A DNA stretch of 8,537 nucleotides from Eubacteriales bacterium (lineage in GTDB: Bacteria; Bacillota_A; Clostridia; Lachnospirales; Lachnospiraceae). Positions 1 through 6,268 of this stretch are shown one piece after another (within the stretch, counting starts at the first letter, position 1; the number at the start of each line of letters is the position of its first letter). The translations under genes and the position numbers were made by a program. The stretch is taken from the NCBI GenBank assembly GCA_030527765.1, contig JAUNAE010000114.1:1532-10068 (forward strand), given 5' to 3'. Under the pieces are notes generated by a model. That model saw only the letters and a list, made by a program, of their open reading frames with translations. It was not told the origin of the DNA and did not search any database.

Positions 1-57
1 GGACTCCTCATCATAGGACTCCTCATCGTAAGAATCTTCATCATAATTCTCATCGTA
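1..57 (-). repeat. Tandem 15-base coding repeat (acidic Tyr-Asp-Glu tail)
   Basis: Units 1-15 and 16-30 differ at one base (GGACTCCTCATCATA and GGACTCCTCATCGTA). Unit 31-45 is a diverged copy and 46-57 a 12-base remnant. Read on the minus strand they encode YDEN, YDEDS, YDEES, YDEES within the coiled-coil protein. Near-identical in-frame units suggest expansion and contraction by slippage. More copies may lie left of the window. Confidence 0.75.
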
Positions 58-852
58 AGCTGCCTCTTCTGCAGCCTGTGCTGCAGCTGCTTCTGCTGCG
101 GCAGCAGCGGCTGCCTCTGCTGCAATACGCTCTGCTTCCAGACGTTCCAGCTGAGCCTGCTGCTGTGCGATAATAGCCTCATAGTCTGCTGCCTGCTGCT
201 GTGCATAAGCGATCTCGTTAGAATAGTTTGCGGAGTTTGCCTGGCAAACTTCAATCTGATACTGAAGTTCTGCAGACTGTACCTCGAGCTCAGATTCCAT
301 TTCCTGAAGCTCTGCCTGCTCGCTCTCGTATCTCTGCTGAAGTTCCTGCACCTCAGTGATTGTGTTTGCATATTTCTCAAGGTTCTTACGGTCAGTCTCG
401 TACATCTTCTGAGTGTACTCAGCTCTTGTAAGAAGATCAGAAAGATCATCCGTATTCAACATCATCTGGAACCATGCGTCGCTTCCACCGTTCTCGAACA
501 GATACTGCATACGTGCTTTCATAGCCTCATACTGCTCGCTCTTTGCATTCTGTGCCTTCGTAAGGTTTGCAGATGTTTTTTCAATATCGCTCTGTTTCTG
601 AGTGATCTCCTGCTTCAGGACATCAATAGAAACCATCACATTAACTAAATCTGAATTTAAAGAATCGATCTGTGCCTGCATCTGTGCTTTTGCCGCATAC
701 AGTGCATCAATCTCCGAATAAAGATATGAAAGCTGAGCACTGTTCCATGCCTGATCCTGTCTGATCTCTTCCTCTGTTTCTGCGCTTACCTGTAACGGTG
801 CTGCACTGCACATCATTAATGCCAAAACCAGACTTAAAACTCTTTTTTTCAT
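1..852 (-). CDS. Secreted PcsB-like coiled-coil protein, probable peptidoglycan hydrolase or its activator (partial, C-terminus beyond window)
   Basis: The frame is open from an ATG at 852 to the left edge, giving 284 residues and no stop, so the protein is incomplete. Residues 1-24 form a signal peptide (MKKR, hydrophobic core, cut near VSA-ET), so it is exported. Residues about 30-240 are almost entirely Gln/Glu/Ala-rich heptad-like coiled coil. They are broken at 114-146 by RMQYLFENGG...WFQMMLNTDDLSDLLTRAEY, the hallmark of the N-terminal coiled-coil domain of PcsB/CwlO-type division proteins. An Ala/Glu linker (243-265) and an acidic Tyr-Asp-Glu repeat tail (266-284) follow. In this family the coiled coil normally holds back a C-terminal NlpC/P60, CHAP or M23 catalytic domain until the FtsEX complex releases it. 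Here that domain is outside the window and is inferred only. The start is backed by GAGGGTGA about 7 bases upstream. Confidence 0.85.
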   Translation of the reverse strand, partial: MKKRVLSLVLALMMCSAAPLQVSAETEEEIRQDQAWNSAQLSYLYSEIDALYAAKAQMQAQIDSLNSDLVNVMVSIDVLKQEITQKQSDIEKTSANLTKAQNAKSEQYEAMKARMQYLFENGGSDAWFQMMLNTDDLSDLLTRAEYTQKMYETDRKNLEKYANTITEVQELQQRYESEQAELQEMESELEVQSAELQYQIEVCQANSANYSNEIAYAQQQAADYEAIIAQQQAQLERLEAERIAAEAAAAAAAEAAAAQAAEEAAYDENYDEDSYDEESYDEES

Positions 853-875
853 CTCATTCACCCTCATTCTAATAT

Positions 876-896
876 GTGTCATAACTTCTATGACAC
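876..896 (-). promoter_or_regulatory. Perfect inverted repeat just upstream of the PcsB-like gene
   Basis: GTGTCATA (876-883) and TATGACAC (889-896) are perfect 8-base arms around a 5-base spacer. The element ends 23 bases before the start codon, next to the ribosome binding site. It could be an operator or an RNA stem that tunes translation. The sequence does not decide between these, and I recognise no named regulator site. Confidence 0.6.
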
Positions 897-973
897 GATT
901 CAAAATTTATCTAAGTCATGTCACAAATACAAGTTTCTGTAATATTTATGAAATATCTCTTCATTACTTCTAC

Positions 974-1002
974 ATATTATCACAAGCTTCTTACGGGTGC
1001 AA
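974..1002 (-). promoter_or_regulatory. Candidate SigA promoter for the PcsB-like gene
   Basis: On the minus strand TTGCAC (997-1002) and TAATAT (974-979) are separated by 17 bases. The overlapping TGTGATAAT would also serve as an extended -10. Matches are moderate, and a second candidate lies upstream. It would give a leader of about 115 bases that contains the 876-896 inverted repeat. Confidence 0.35.
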
Positions 1003-1015
1003 GAGTTTTTTATCA

Positions 1016-1031
1016 AAAAGTTTAAACTTTT
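1016..1031. promoter_or_regulatory. Perfect 16-base palindrome AAAAGTTTAAACTTTT
   Basis: The sequence is its own reverse complement with no spacer, so it would suit a dimeric DNA-binding protein better than an RNA hairpin. It lies about 165 bases upstream of the PcsB-like start, between the two candidate promoters. AT-rich palindromes can arise by chance, and no regulator can be assigned. Two copies of TTACGCAA (1050-1057 and 1089-1096) lie further upstream. The rest of the 853-1149 gap shows nothing else I can support. Confidence 0.4.
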
Positions 1032-1057
1032 GTAACATTTAAAGAATTATTACGCAA
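1029..1057 (-). promoter_or_regulatory. Alternative weak promoter overlapping a palindrome
   Basis: TTGCGT (1052-1057) and TACAAA (1029-1034) on the minus strand are 17 bases apart. The matches are weak, but the predicted start point falls inside the 1016-1031 palindrome, an arrangement often seen with repressor operators. This is an alternative to the 974-1002 promoter. Confidence 0.22.
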
Positions 1058-1149
1058 TCTTTTAGCAGGACGTAGACATACATCCCATTTACGCAACCCT
1101 GAAATAATACAGAATTGTTTCTTATATCAATGTAACTGCATGATAATGC

Positions 1150-1208
1150 AAAAAAAGATGTGATCCACCGCTTCATGCTTTGCATGAAAAGCGGCAAATC
1201 ACATCTTT
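1150..1208 (-). terminator. Rho-independent terminator after the NlpC/P60 hydrolase gene
   Basis: On the minus strand a long stem begins 16 bases after the stop codon. The outer arms are 1198-1208 and 1154-1164 (11 pairs). The inner arms are 1190-1194 with 1168-1172 and 1182-1187 with 1173-1178, around a 3-base loop. Seven T follow (complement of A at 1150-1156). The A-run on the other side is shorter, so termination is mainly for the minus-strand transcript. Confidence 0.9.
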
Positions 1209-1224
1209 GCATTTGTTATGTTTC

Positions 1225-2814
1225 TTATTTGAAGAGATCCGCAAGAATCTGATCAGCTGTCTTGTTCAGGTATCCATCCGGATCAGCCAATGTGCTGCGG
1301 TTCCATCTCAGGAAGTTACCGTTACGGATGTAGTTTCCACTGGAAGTATGATAGGAATACTTTGTGAATCCAGGATATCTGGACATGTACTTTCTTGCAA
1401 GGGCAATTGCCTGGCTCTCATAACCGCCGGATGGTGTCGGTGTACCGGCAATCTGGCATCCTGCATTCGGTGTGGAGTGTACAATGACAACGCTCTTATC
1501 TGCACACTGTCCAAGAACGATCCAGGTATGTCCGTCATTATATCCTACATCGCCAGGATATAATTTGTAGTTGCTGCTTGCAAGTGCGGACTGGGTAACA
1601 ATGCTTCCCCATCCAAGAGAACGATAGTAGGAGCCGATCTCACCGGATACTACGGTATATCCGGATCCTACACCGGATTTTGTCTGCATTACCTGATATG
1701 CAGCCCAGCCTACAAATCCGGAGCAGTCCAGACCTTTGGCTCTTGTTGCCGCACTCAGATCGCGGTAATTATTGTAGTTGTAACTGCTGTTCTGGCTGTT
1801 GTACCAAGCCACCCATGTCGGGCTGACACCCTTACGTGTGGAATCTGTCCAGCCGCCGCCCCATACATAAAGCGCCTGACCTACCGGCTGAAGTGCTCCG
1901 GCAAGATAATTCTTAATGGTCTTGCTTCCTGTAGGAGATGTTGTAGAGGATACCATTGTCGCAACACCGTTTGCATCAAATTTGTATTTCACACCGCCAA
2001 TCGTCTTGGTTGTGCTGACTACCATTCTGTCGGAGTTGTATGGATCCATGTAATAGCGGTTTCCGGTACTGCTGACAGTCAGCCAACCGTGTCCGCGAAC
2101 GCCTCGCTTGGAAGAGGAGTTCATAAAGTAATAAGTATATCCATCGATTTTGCGGAAGCCGACAACCATAGCACCGTCATATGTGCTGCTGTCAGATCCA
2201 TCACGGAAATAACGTCTGTAGTTACCAAAAGCTCCCCAGCCGCGAAGCATCTTACCGTCACTTCCGAAATAACGATAAATGTTCAGCTTCTTATCTTTTG
2301 TGAAAGCTTTGGTGGTCATGACACCTGTCGTCGGTGACATATAATACTTGTCATTCTTCTGATACAGCCATCCGGTTTTCATGATGCCTGTAACAGGGTT
2401 GAAGTAATATTTGTTGCCGTCAATGGTTGCCCATCCGGTTGTCATCTTGTAGTTTGTCGGGTTGAAATATCTTCTTGTTCCGTCGCTGCTCTTTCTCCAT
2501 CCTGTGGAAGCATAGCAGTTTGCCGGAATTTTTGACGGGTTAAAATAATATTTTGCAGTACTGGTATAAAGCCATCCGGTTCTCTGAACGCCTGTAGACT
2601 TGTCGAAGAAATATCTCTTGCCATTCAGTGTCATCCAGCCTTTTGCCTTCTGTCCATCGCTCTTAATGTAGTAATTCTTGCCGTTGATGGTTTTGAATCC
2701 TGCCGTTGCAGCCTGTACATCCTGTGTACCTGCAATAGACACGATTCCGCTTGCTGCCAGTGTCAAAAACATCATTAAAATCAGAATCCGAAGTTTTTTT
2801 GCTGCACCGCTCAT
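1225..2814 (-). CDS. Secreted NlpC/P60 peptidoglycan endopeptidase with N-terminal cell-wall-binding repeats
   Basis: This 529-residue protein starts with a signal peptide (residues 1-35, cut near VQA-AT). Residues about 39-288 are some ten glucan/choline-binding-type repeats of roughly 20 residues (patterns such as GWxxxxGxxYYFxxxxGxMxTGW). In this class the repeats anchor the enzyme to wall polymers. Residues about 300-529 form an NlpC/P60-type domain, a papain-like fold that usually cuts D-Glu-diamino acid bonds in stem peptides. The likely catalytic set is Cys364 (LDCSGFV), His429 (DGHTWIVLG) and His446 (VIVHSTP). Between YVWGGG (316-321) and the cysteine motif lie about 40 residues, longer than in compact family members. 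The start is fixed by GGAAGG at 2821-2826, six bases from the ATG. It has its own strong promoter and terminator. The wall target is inferred from the fold; the exact bond cut cannot be read. Confidence 0.92.
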   Translation of the reverse strand: MSGAAKKLRILILMMFLTLAASGIVSIAGTQDVQAATAGFKTINGKNYYIKSDGQKAKGWMTLNGKRYFFDKSTGVQRTGWLYTSTAKYYFNPSKIPANCYASTGWRKSSDGTRRYFNPTNYKMTTGWATIDGNKYYFNPVTGIMKTGWLYQKNDKYYMSPTTGVMTTKAFTKDKKLNIYRYFGSDGKMLRGWGAFGNYRRYFRDGSDSSTYDGAMVVGFRKIDGYTYYFMNSSSKRGVRGHGWLTVSSTGNRYYMDPYNSDRMVVSTTKTIGGVKYKFDANGVATMVSSTTSPTGSKTIKNYLAGALQPVGQALYVWGGGWTDSTRKGVSPTWVAWYNSQNSSYNYNNYRDLSAATRAKGLDCSGFVGWAAYQVMQTKSGVGSGYTVVSGEIGSYYRSLGWGSIVTQSALASSNYKLYPGDVGYNDGHTWIVLGQCADKSVVIVHSTPNAGCQIAGTPTPSGGYESQAIALARKYMSRYPGFTKYSYHTSSGNYIRNGNFLRWNRSTLADPDGYLNKTADQILADLFK

Positions 2815-2865
2815 CGTTTACCTTCCTTTACCTAAATCTCGTATTGTCCAGTTTCGTATGATAAT

Positions 2866-2938
2866 GGTTTATGAAAGAATTCCTTTAATTCTTCACATAA
2901 ACCCGTCGATCTCGGTCATATCTTTGCTGAAATATGAC
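2866..2938 (-). promoter_or_regulatory. Structured 5' leader with two hairpins upstream of the NlpC/P60 gene
   Basis: The leader from the predicted start point (about 2976) to the ATG is about 160 bases. In it, 2866-2903 folds into a 16-pair stem with one bulged base, one G-T pair and a 5-base loop (outer arms GGTTTATG/CATAAACC). Positions 2915-2921 and 2932-2938 form a second, 7-pair stem (GTCATAT/ATATGAC). No T-run follows either stem, so they are not simple terminators. I do not recognise a named riboswitch class. Confidence 0.5.
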
Positions 2939-2982
2939 TAACATGATCATTTTTTACAATTTTATTACATCAACATGAATTT

Positions 2983-3011
2983 ATTATATATGAAAATATA
3001 TTGTTCGTCAA
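2983..3011 (-). promoter_or_regulatory. Strong SigA-type promoter for the NlpC/P60 gene
   Basis: On the minus strand TTGACG (3006-3011) and a perfect TATAAT (2983-2988) are separated by exactly 17 bases in AT-rich DNA. This is 11 of 12 matches to the consensus. It lies between the ddh terminator and the hydrolase start, so the gene is its own transcription unit. Confidence 0.85.
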
Positions 3012-3096
3012 CACTTAAGTAAAAGATGACCTGCATGCTCCGAAATTATTTTATGTATTTTAGATAAGTTCAGAAATGAACGATGTTGTTTTTTAT

Positions 3097-3134
3097 AAAA
3101 AAGAGACAGATCCGCGAAATACTGAATCTGTCTC
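3097..3134 (-). terminator. Rho-independent terminator after ddh
   Basis: On the minus strand GAGACAGATTC (3124-3134) pairs with GGATCTGTCTC (3103-3113), giving 11 pairs with one G-T and a 10-base loop. Six T follow (complement of A at 3097-3102). It begins 22 bases after the ddh stop. Confidence 0.88.
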
Positions 3135-3156
3135 CTTCTGCTATTTTATATAAAAA

Positions 3157-4143
3157 TTAAAGCAAATGTTTTCGAAGTTCTTCTCCGGACTGCACGGAAA
3201 GGTATGCCGGTGCTACATCAAATACGGTCTTGCATCCGGTCTGTCCCTCCTGTTTCATGCGATATGCAGCGCGTGCATAAGCAACAATTACAGATGCGGT
3301 GAACTCCGGATTGGAATCCAGTTTCAGGCTGTACTCAATCACATGTTTGTTCTCATCATTCCATCCTGTGCTTCCTGTGCGAATCACAAATCCACCGTGT
3401 GGAATGCCGCTGTGATTCTTATTCAGTTCTTCCTGAGAAATAAAGTGTACAGTTGTGTCATACTGATCAAAGTAGTTCGGCATTGTCTTAATCTCTTCTT
3501 CGATCTTCTGAAGATCAGCCCCCTCTTTTGCTACAACAAAGCACTCTCTCACATGTTTCTGTCTTGTTGTCAGCTCCGGATTGGATCCGCTTCTGACCGC
3601 TTCCAGTGCAGCCTCAACAGGAATTGTATACTGTTTTGCATCCTGTACGCCTTCGATTCGGCGAATTGCATCCGAATGTCCCTGGCTGACTCCCTTACCC
3701 CAGAAAGTATAATCACTTCCGTTGGTAAGAATTGCATTTGCGTAAAGACGATTCAGAGAAAACATTCCCGGGTCCCAGCCTACGGAAATAATTCCCACAT
3801 GTCCATTCTCTTTTGCTGCTTTATCTACATTTGCAAAATGCTCCGGCACCTTTGCATGAGTATCAAAACTGTCAACCACGTTAAACAGCTGTGCATACTT
3901 TGGTGTCTGAACCGGAAGGTCCGTTGCGCTTCCGCCACAGATAATCAGCACATCGATCTCGTCTTTTAATTTTTCAGCCTCATCTACAGAGTAAACCTTT
4001 GCTGTCTCTGTGAGAATATTTACGCTTTCCGGGGCACGTCTTGTAAAAACTGCCTTCAGTTCCATATCCGGATTATGTTTAATCGCACATTCCACGCCTC
4101 TTCCAAGGTTGCCATAACCCATAATACCAATGCGAATACTCAT
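3157..4143 (-). CDS. ddh: meso-Diaminopimelate D-dehydrogenase
   Basis: This enzyme makes meso-2,6-diaminopimelate in one NADPH- and ammonia-dependent step from tetrahydrodipicolinate, bypassing the longer acylated lysine/DAP route (EC 1.4.1.16). The 328 residues match the Corynebacterium enzyme (about 320) along the whole length. Residues 9-14 (GYGNLG) are the Rossmann dinucleotide loop and TRR at 34-36 fits NADP phosphate binding. CGGSATD (69-75), DSFDTH (91-96), GWDPGMF (122-128), FWGKGVSQGHSDA (148-160), MPNYF (221-225) and IPHGG (247-251) are family signatures around the substrate pocket. The ATG is preceded by AGGAGG with a 7-base gap. It has its own promoter and terminator. Its neighbours include wall hydrolases, which fits a role in peptidoglycan supply, though lysine synthesis is equally possible. 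The product acts in the cytoplasm. Confidence 0.96.
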   Translation of the reverse strand: MSIRIGIMGYGNLGRGVECAIKHNPDMELKAVFTRRAPESVNILTETAKVYSVDEAEKLKDEIDVLIICGGSATDLPVQTPKYAQLFNVVDSFDTHAKVPEHFANVDKAAKENGHVGIISVGWDPGMFSLNRLYANAILTNGSDYTFWGKGVSQGHSDAIRRIEGVQDAKQYTIPVEAALEAVRSGSNPELTTRQKHVRECFVVAKEGADLQKIEEEIKTMPNYFDQYDTTVHFISQEELNKNHSGIPHGGFVIRTGSTGWNDENKHVIEYSLKLDSNPEFTASVIVAYARAAYRMKQEGQTGCKTVFDVAPAYLSVQSGEELRKHLL

Positions 4144-4175
4144 TTTGCATCCTCCTAAACCTTTAATACGTTAAT

Positions 4176-4204
4176 ATAGTAGTCTTCGAAATTTCTCTTG
4201 TCAA
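4176..4204 (-). promoter_or_regulatory. SigA-type promoter for ddh
   Basis: A perfect TTGACA (4199-4204) and TACTAT (4176-4181) on the minus strand are 17 bases apart. It lies in the 84-base gap after the J-domain gene, in which I see no convincing terminator, so some readthrough from the upstream operon is possible. Confidence 0.75.
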
Positions 4205-4227
4205 GTCCAATCCATTAAGAATTTTTC

Positions 4228-4845
4228 TTATATACAGAAAAAACTTCCCGGACAGCAGAGATTGCAGGCAAGATTTGCCAGACAAACACGGAAGCACCAG
4301 TCACCGCCTTCCATTGCAGGTGTCCCAAAAGTACTTTGTCGTTCTTCATACCAGCTGCCGCCGGACTGCAGACGACTTCGAAGCATTTGATATTCCATAT
4401 TCCCCGGTTCCATACGACAGGCACTCTCAATGTCCGACAGCGCCTCTACATTGCTTCCCTGTCCAAGATTAGTAAGTGCAGACAGATAATACCATTGTCC
4501 ATTTCTGTTATTCAAGGCCTGAAGCACGGTTCTTGCTTCCCTGAACAGTGAGTTCTGAATATAATTGGCGGCAGCCTGCCTTCTCGGAGCCTCCTCATCC
4601 TGATAAGAACTATTGCTTCTTCCGTAAAACTCCTGATAATTTCCGGAATATCCCTGTTCTCTCTCTTTCATAATCTGCTCATAGGCCTGCTGCACTTCTT
4701 TAAATTTCTCTTCCGCCTGTGCTCGATTCGGATTGTTCACGTTCGCATCCGGATGGTATTTTCGGCTGAGCTTTCGATAGGCTTTTTTGACGTCATCGTC
4801 GGATGCATTTCTCGAAATACCCAAAATGCTGTAGGGATCTGTCAT
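4228..4845 (-). CDS. J-domain (DnaJ-like) protein with TPR-like segment and cysteine-rich tail
   Basis: The 205-residue protein opens with a J domain (residues 1-62: [26 protein letters not shown]) with the essential HPD at 31-33, so it should stimulate an Hsp70 (DnaK) ATPase. It lacks the Gly/Phe region, zinc fingers and substrate domains of true DnaJ. A polar linker follows. Residues about 91-160 look like two TPR-type helix pairs ([40 protein letters not shown]). The C-terminus ends WCFRVC...ACNLCC...C, with six cysteines at 184, 188, 194, 197, 198 and 204, possibly for metal or membrane contact. I chose the ATG at 4845 over one at 4905 because it starts the J domain, overlaps the stop of the upstream gene as ATGA, and follows AAAGGA. 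Third gene of the operon; client unknown. Confidence 0.88.
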   Translation of the reverse strand: MTDPYSILGISRNASDDDVKKAYRKLSRKYHPDANVNNPNRAQAEEKFKEVQQAYEQIMKEREQGYSGNYQEFYGRSNSSYQDEEAPRRQAAANYIQNSLFREARTVLQALNNRNGQWYYLSALTNLGQGSNVEALSDIESACRMEPGNMEYQMLRSRLQSGGSWYEERQSTFGTPAMEGGDWCFRVCLANLACNLCCPGSFFCI

Positions 4846-4860
4846 TTCTTCCTTTTCTCC
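4842..4860 (-). promoter_or_regulatory. ATGA stop-start overlap with ribosome binding site
   Basis: The TGA of the DUF5685 gene (4842-4844) shares bases with the ATG of the J-domain gene (4843-4845). GGAGAAAAGGAAG precedes it inside the upstream coding region. The overlap implies translational coupling and decides the start of the J-domain gene. Confidence 0.8.
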
Positions 4861-5687
4861 TGTTCTTTCTTTCGCTTCGTTGTAATCATCTCGTATCTTG
4901 ACCACACTCCCGCATACAAAATATTTCTCAGTAAATCTGCATACTTTATAATAGGAAGTTTTTCAAATTCCCGACAGGCTTCTGAGATCATCATAGTCAG
5001 CAGCATTTTGACTTTTTCAGGGAATTCTTCTTTTTGATATTCTTCTGAAAAAACATTATAGCTTCCTGATTTCTGATCTTTTTCCACATCATCATATGCA
5101 TCCAGAAGGTAGATGAATTTTCCCAGATAAAAGCCGACCTTCCGAAGGGAGCTCTCCCACTCATCCTTTTTCCAGGCAAGAACTTCTCCAAGCATTCTTC
5201 CAGAGGCACCGGCGAGCTCATCAAGGTTTCCTTCCTTCTTTTTTTCAAGTTCCAGCGTGTCCTCATAAAATCTTCGGATATTTTCTGCCTTCTCCGGATA
5301 GGCTTCCTCGATTCTGCGAACCGACTGTTTCAGGAGTGCTCCATAGCCGGCACTGTGAACTTTTTTTTCATCATTCCAGTCATCTTTGCATTTATAATAT
5401 GTGAGGAGCAAATTCATATCTGCTGCGTATTCTGTTGCTTCATTCTTTCTGATCGGATGCTTCAGGATCGGATGAATCACGCACCTTGTTTTTCCCTGCT
5501 TTGTCGGCAGTTCATATAATGCAGTCAATAGAATTGTCACAAACGTCAGATCATATGTCAGGGAAATCTGTCCGGGAATTCCTCCCCGCTCTCTCAGTTC
5601 TCTGCACAAACCACAGTAGTAGCTCCGATACCAGTCAACCTCTTTGACCTTCAGTTCCGGTTTGTGAACGACAAGATATCCAAACAT
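4842..5687 (-). CDS. DUF5685 family protein
   Basis: A 281-residue, probably cytoplasmic, mainly helical protein of unknown function. I recognise the family from its N-terminus ([16 protein letters not shown] followed by [13 protein letters not shown]). Visible conserved-looking features are Cys25 and Cys28 in YYCGLC, RCVIHP with Cys69 and His72, [17 protein letters not shown] (90-106), and [18 protein letters not shown] (194-211). The cysteine/histidine set suggests a metal site. The two aspartate-rich stretches resemble those of isoprenoid-synthase-type helical enzymes, but this is inference from short motifs. The tail (270-281) is Lys/Glu-rich. The ATG follows AAAGGAG and lies one base after the stop of the zinc-ribbon gene; the 3' end overlaps the J-domain gene. 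The tight packing points to a shared job for all three products. Confidence 0.85.
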   Translation of the reverse strand: MFGYLVVHKPELKVKEVDWYRSYYCGLCRELRERGGIPGQISLTYDLTFVTILLTALYELPTKQGKTRCVIHPILKHPIRKNEATEYAADMNLLLTYYKCKDDWNDEKKVHSAGYGALLKQSVRRIEEAYPEKAENIRRFYEDTLELEKKKEGNLDELAGASGRMLGEVLAWKKDEWESSLRKVGFYLGKFIYLLDAYDDVEKDQKSGSYNVFSEEYQKEEFPEKVKMLLTMMISEACREFEKLPIIKYADLLRNILYAGVWSRYEMITTKRKKEQEKRKK

Positions 5688-5688
5688 C

Positions 5689-6105
5689 CTAACTCCTTTT
5701 TACAAACTTTGTCTGACACTTCGGACAGCTGATTTCAATTTTTCCCTTTCCCTTCGGTGCTCTGATTTTCTGTCCACATCCCGGACAGGTATATATATGG
5801 AAGGTTTTCCTCTGATCCATCATATATTTTTCCTTGCCAAGAATGTGACGAATCTTCGCTGTCTTGTTCAGATACATCTGATTTTCGGCTTGTCTCTTTC
5901 CGAAATCTCTGGACATCATGCGAAAATAAGTAACTCCCAGAAGGGCAATTCCCAGAAGATCCAGAATCGTGCTTACGGATGGAATGGAGGCGGTAAACAT
6001 TGCCACAATGATGAAAATCAAAGAGCCTGTCATTGTAACCTTTGCAAGGTTATCGACTCCATATCTTCCTTCCATCAGAATTCTCAAACGATCTCTCCAA
6101 TTCAT
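5689..6105 (-). CDS. Small membrane protein with C-terminal zinc ribbon
   Basis: A 138-residue protein of unknown function and first gene of the three-gene operon. After a short basic N-terminus there are two hydrophobic segments, about 23-40 (VTMTGSLIFIIVAMFTAS) and 46-62 (TILDLLGIALLGVTYFR), consistent with a membrane hairpin. A charged linker follows, then a C-terminal zinc ribbon with CPGC (107-110) and CPKC (127-130) about 16 residues apart. By the positive-inside rule both ends are probably cytoplasmic, placing the ribbon in the cytosol where it could bind protein, nucleic acid or the downstream partners. The start has AGGAGAG about 7 bases upstream. Its TAG is one base from the next ATG. 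I cannot assign a named family beyond zinc ribbon. Confidence 0.82.
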   Translation of the reverse strand: MNWRDRLRILMEGRYGVDNLAKVTMTGSLIFIIVAMFTASIPSVSTILDLLGIALLGVTYFRMMSRDFGKRQAENQMYLNKTAKIRHILGKEKYMMDQRKTFHIYTCPGCGQKIRAPKGKGKIEISCPKCQTKFVKRS

Positions 6106-6141
6106 AAATCTCTCCTATATCAATAGTCAAATACAATTATT

Positions 6142-6170
6142 CTTATGCTTTCTCAACGAATATTTTTCAA
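6142..6170 (-). promoter_or_regulatory. Candidate promoter for the zinc-ribbon/DUF5685/J-domain operon
   Basis: TTGAAA (6165-6170) and CATAAG (6142-6147) on the minus strand are 17 bases apart. The -35 is good and the -10 is weak. Because no terminator is visible after the methyltransferase gene, the operon may also be transcribed from upstream. Confidence 0.35.
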
Positions 6171-6197
6171 ATGCGATGATATTTGCTTAGTGACATG

Positions 6198-6239
6198 CTC
6201 ACACCGCTTAATGTCTCACACCGTAAGTGGGGACTTACC
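6198..6239. repeat. Short direct repeat with adjoining palindrome between rlmI-like gene and operon
   Basis: CTCACACCG occurs at 6198-6206 and again at 6215-6223, a 17-base period. Overlapping the second copy is the inverted repeat GTAAGT-GGGG-ACTTAC (6223-6238). No T-run follows, so it is not a convincing terminator. Its core TAAGTGGGG also occurs in the right-edge repeat region. Confidence 0.5.
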
Positions 6240-6268
6240 TGATTCATTCAAAGTATTCCTGTGTATTC

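Noticed and set aside
1180..1563. Plus-strand open frame of 127 codons
   Set aside because: Antisense to the catalytic domain of the NlpC/P60 gene and begins inside its terminator stem.
2815..2976. c-di-AMP or c-di-GMP riboswitch before the hydrolase
   Set aside because: I could not find the conserved core sequences of either class; only unclassified hairpins are visible.
3166..3969. Plus-strand open frame of 267 codons
   Set aside because: It lies fully antisense to ddh, whose protein matches a known enzyme end to end. It has no ribosome binding site of note and a composition typical of a shadow frame.
4211..4226. Terminator after the J-domain gene
   Set aside because: The only inverted repeat (TAAGAA around AAA) has six AT-rich pairs and no T-run, too weak to call.
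4846..4905. N-terminal extension of the J-domain protein from ATG 4905
   Set aside because: It would overlap the DUF5685 gene by 64 bases and add 20 residues before a J domain that begins normally at the ATGA overlap.
6198..6223. CRISPR-like repeat
   Set aside because: Only two 9-base copies with an 8-base spacer; far too short and too few.
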